A stretch of 14,579 nt of DNA from Clostridiales bacterium (GTDB taxonomy: Bacteria; Bacillota; Clostridia; Oscillospirales; CAG-272): positions 1 through 14,579 of the forward strand of contig JAGZAC010000011.1 of the NCBI GenBank assembly GCA_018370615.1, in the 5' to 3' direction. The notes below the pieces were generated by a model. That model saw only the letters and a program-made list of their open reading frames with translations. It was not told the origin of the DNA and ran no database searches. A program made the translations under genes and the position numbers. This document shows, piece after piece, positions 14,340-14,579 of this stretch. The number at the start of each line of letters is the position of its first letter. Within the stretch, counting starts at the first letter, position 1.

Positions 14340-14579
14340 TTATCCTGCTTGGGAATATGTATTCCTTCCAATGGCAATTGCCTTGGTTCGAGTGAAGTCA
14401 AGCTCGATATTCAGGTAAGTCCTGCACCTTCTTTCATAGTAGCCACACCAAATCGTTGTCATTTTTAAATCTTCAAATCCATGTCGAATGAGTTCTGCCG
14501 CTGCTTCTGGCATATAGCCTCTGCCCCAAAATGGTTTGCCGAGCCAATAGCCTTATCCCTTCCTCTTTCACATATTGTA
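14340..14579 (-). pseudogene. GNAT acetyltransferase remnant (RimJ/RimL type), frame-disrupted and partial
   Basis: Minus-strand translation gives a clear GNAT core, GYWLGKPFWGRGYMPEAA followed by AELIRHGFEDLKMTTIWCGYYE, with the acetyl-CoA-binding segment WGRGYMPEA. Immediately before it the frame is blocked by TAA. The preceding bases read QYVKEEGI in another frame, so removing a single A would rejoin KEEGI to GYWLG. After GYYE the expected GNxKSxRVQEKCGF ending is missing; the frame continues with unrelated residues to a TAA at 14340, while KKVQ appears in another frame. At least one frameshift and probably a deletion are present, so the gene is likely dead unless these are sequencing errors. 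Its start lies beyond the window. Confidence 0.75.

Noticed and set aside
14192..14401. A 69-codon minus-strand frame between oppB and the GNAT remnant
   Set aside because: Low-complexity AT-rich composition, no recognisable domain, no good ribosome site, and it overlaps both the pseudogene tail and the opp promoter.

Overview
This 14.6 kb window looks like an ordinary chromosomal segment of an anaerobic Clostridia bacterium, most likely of the Oscillospiraceae/Ruminococcaceae group. That placement is an inference from four things: a type I glutamine synthetase followed by an ANTAR regulator, an S1-repeat protein, a YitT transporter, and a cluster of short GC-rich hairpin elements of a style common in those genomes. 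No database search was possible.

Layout. (1) Positions 1-1068, plus strand: the 3' end of glnA and an ANTAR RNA-binding antiterminator whose receiver lacks the phospho-acceptor Asp; a strong terminator follows at 1114-1144. (2) Positions 1149-1545: a non-coding patch of six related palindromic elements in mixed orientation, including a 140-bp tandem duplication, between two convergent genes. (3) Positions 1551-3480: a three-S1-domain protein on the minus strand, divergent from a YitT-family membrane protein on the plus strand. (4) Positions 3502-8017, plus strand: a near-consensus promoter drives a PLP aminotransferase, closely followed by inorganic pyrophosphatase (ppa), the ribosome-assembly GTPase Obg, and an RsmF-like rRNA m5C methyltransferase. 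Gaps are 14-27 nt, so this is probably one transcript with a growth and ribosome-biogenesis theme. (5) A bidirectional terminator at 8070-8101 separates this from the convergent opp operon. (6) Positions 8116-14143, minus strand: oppB-oppC-oppD-oppF-oppA, a complete oligopeptide ABC importer with two permeases, two ATPases and a lipoprotein receptor. A promoter and AT-rich leader lie upstream. (7) Positions 14340-14579, minus strand: a frame-disrupted remnant of a GNAT acetyltransferase running off the window.

How the genes work together: glnA with its ANTAR partner points to nitrogen assimilation controlled at the RNA level; Opp brings in peptides as a nitrogen and carbon source; the aminotransferase handles amino groups; Ppa, Obg and the rRNA methyltransferase support biosynthesis and ribosome maturation.

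I found no convincing novel multi-gene system. The most interesting signals are the palindromic repeat cluster with compensatory stem changes, the degenerate receiver of the ANTAR protein, identical four-cysteine spacings in both Opp ATPases, and several small regulatory-looking structures in the opp leaders.
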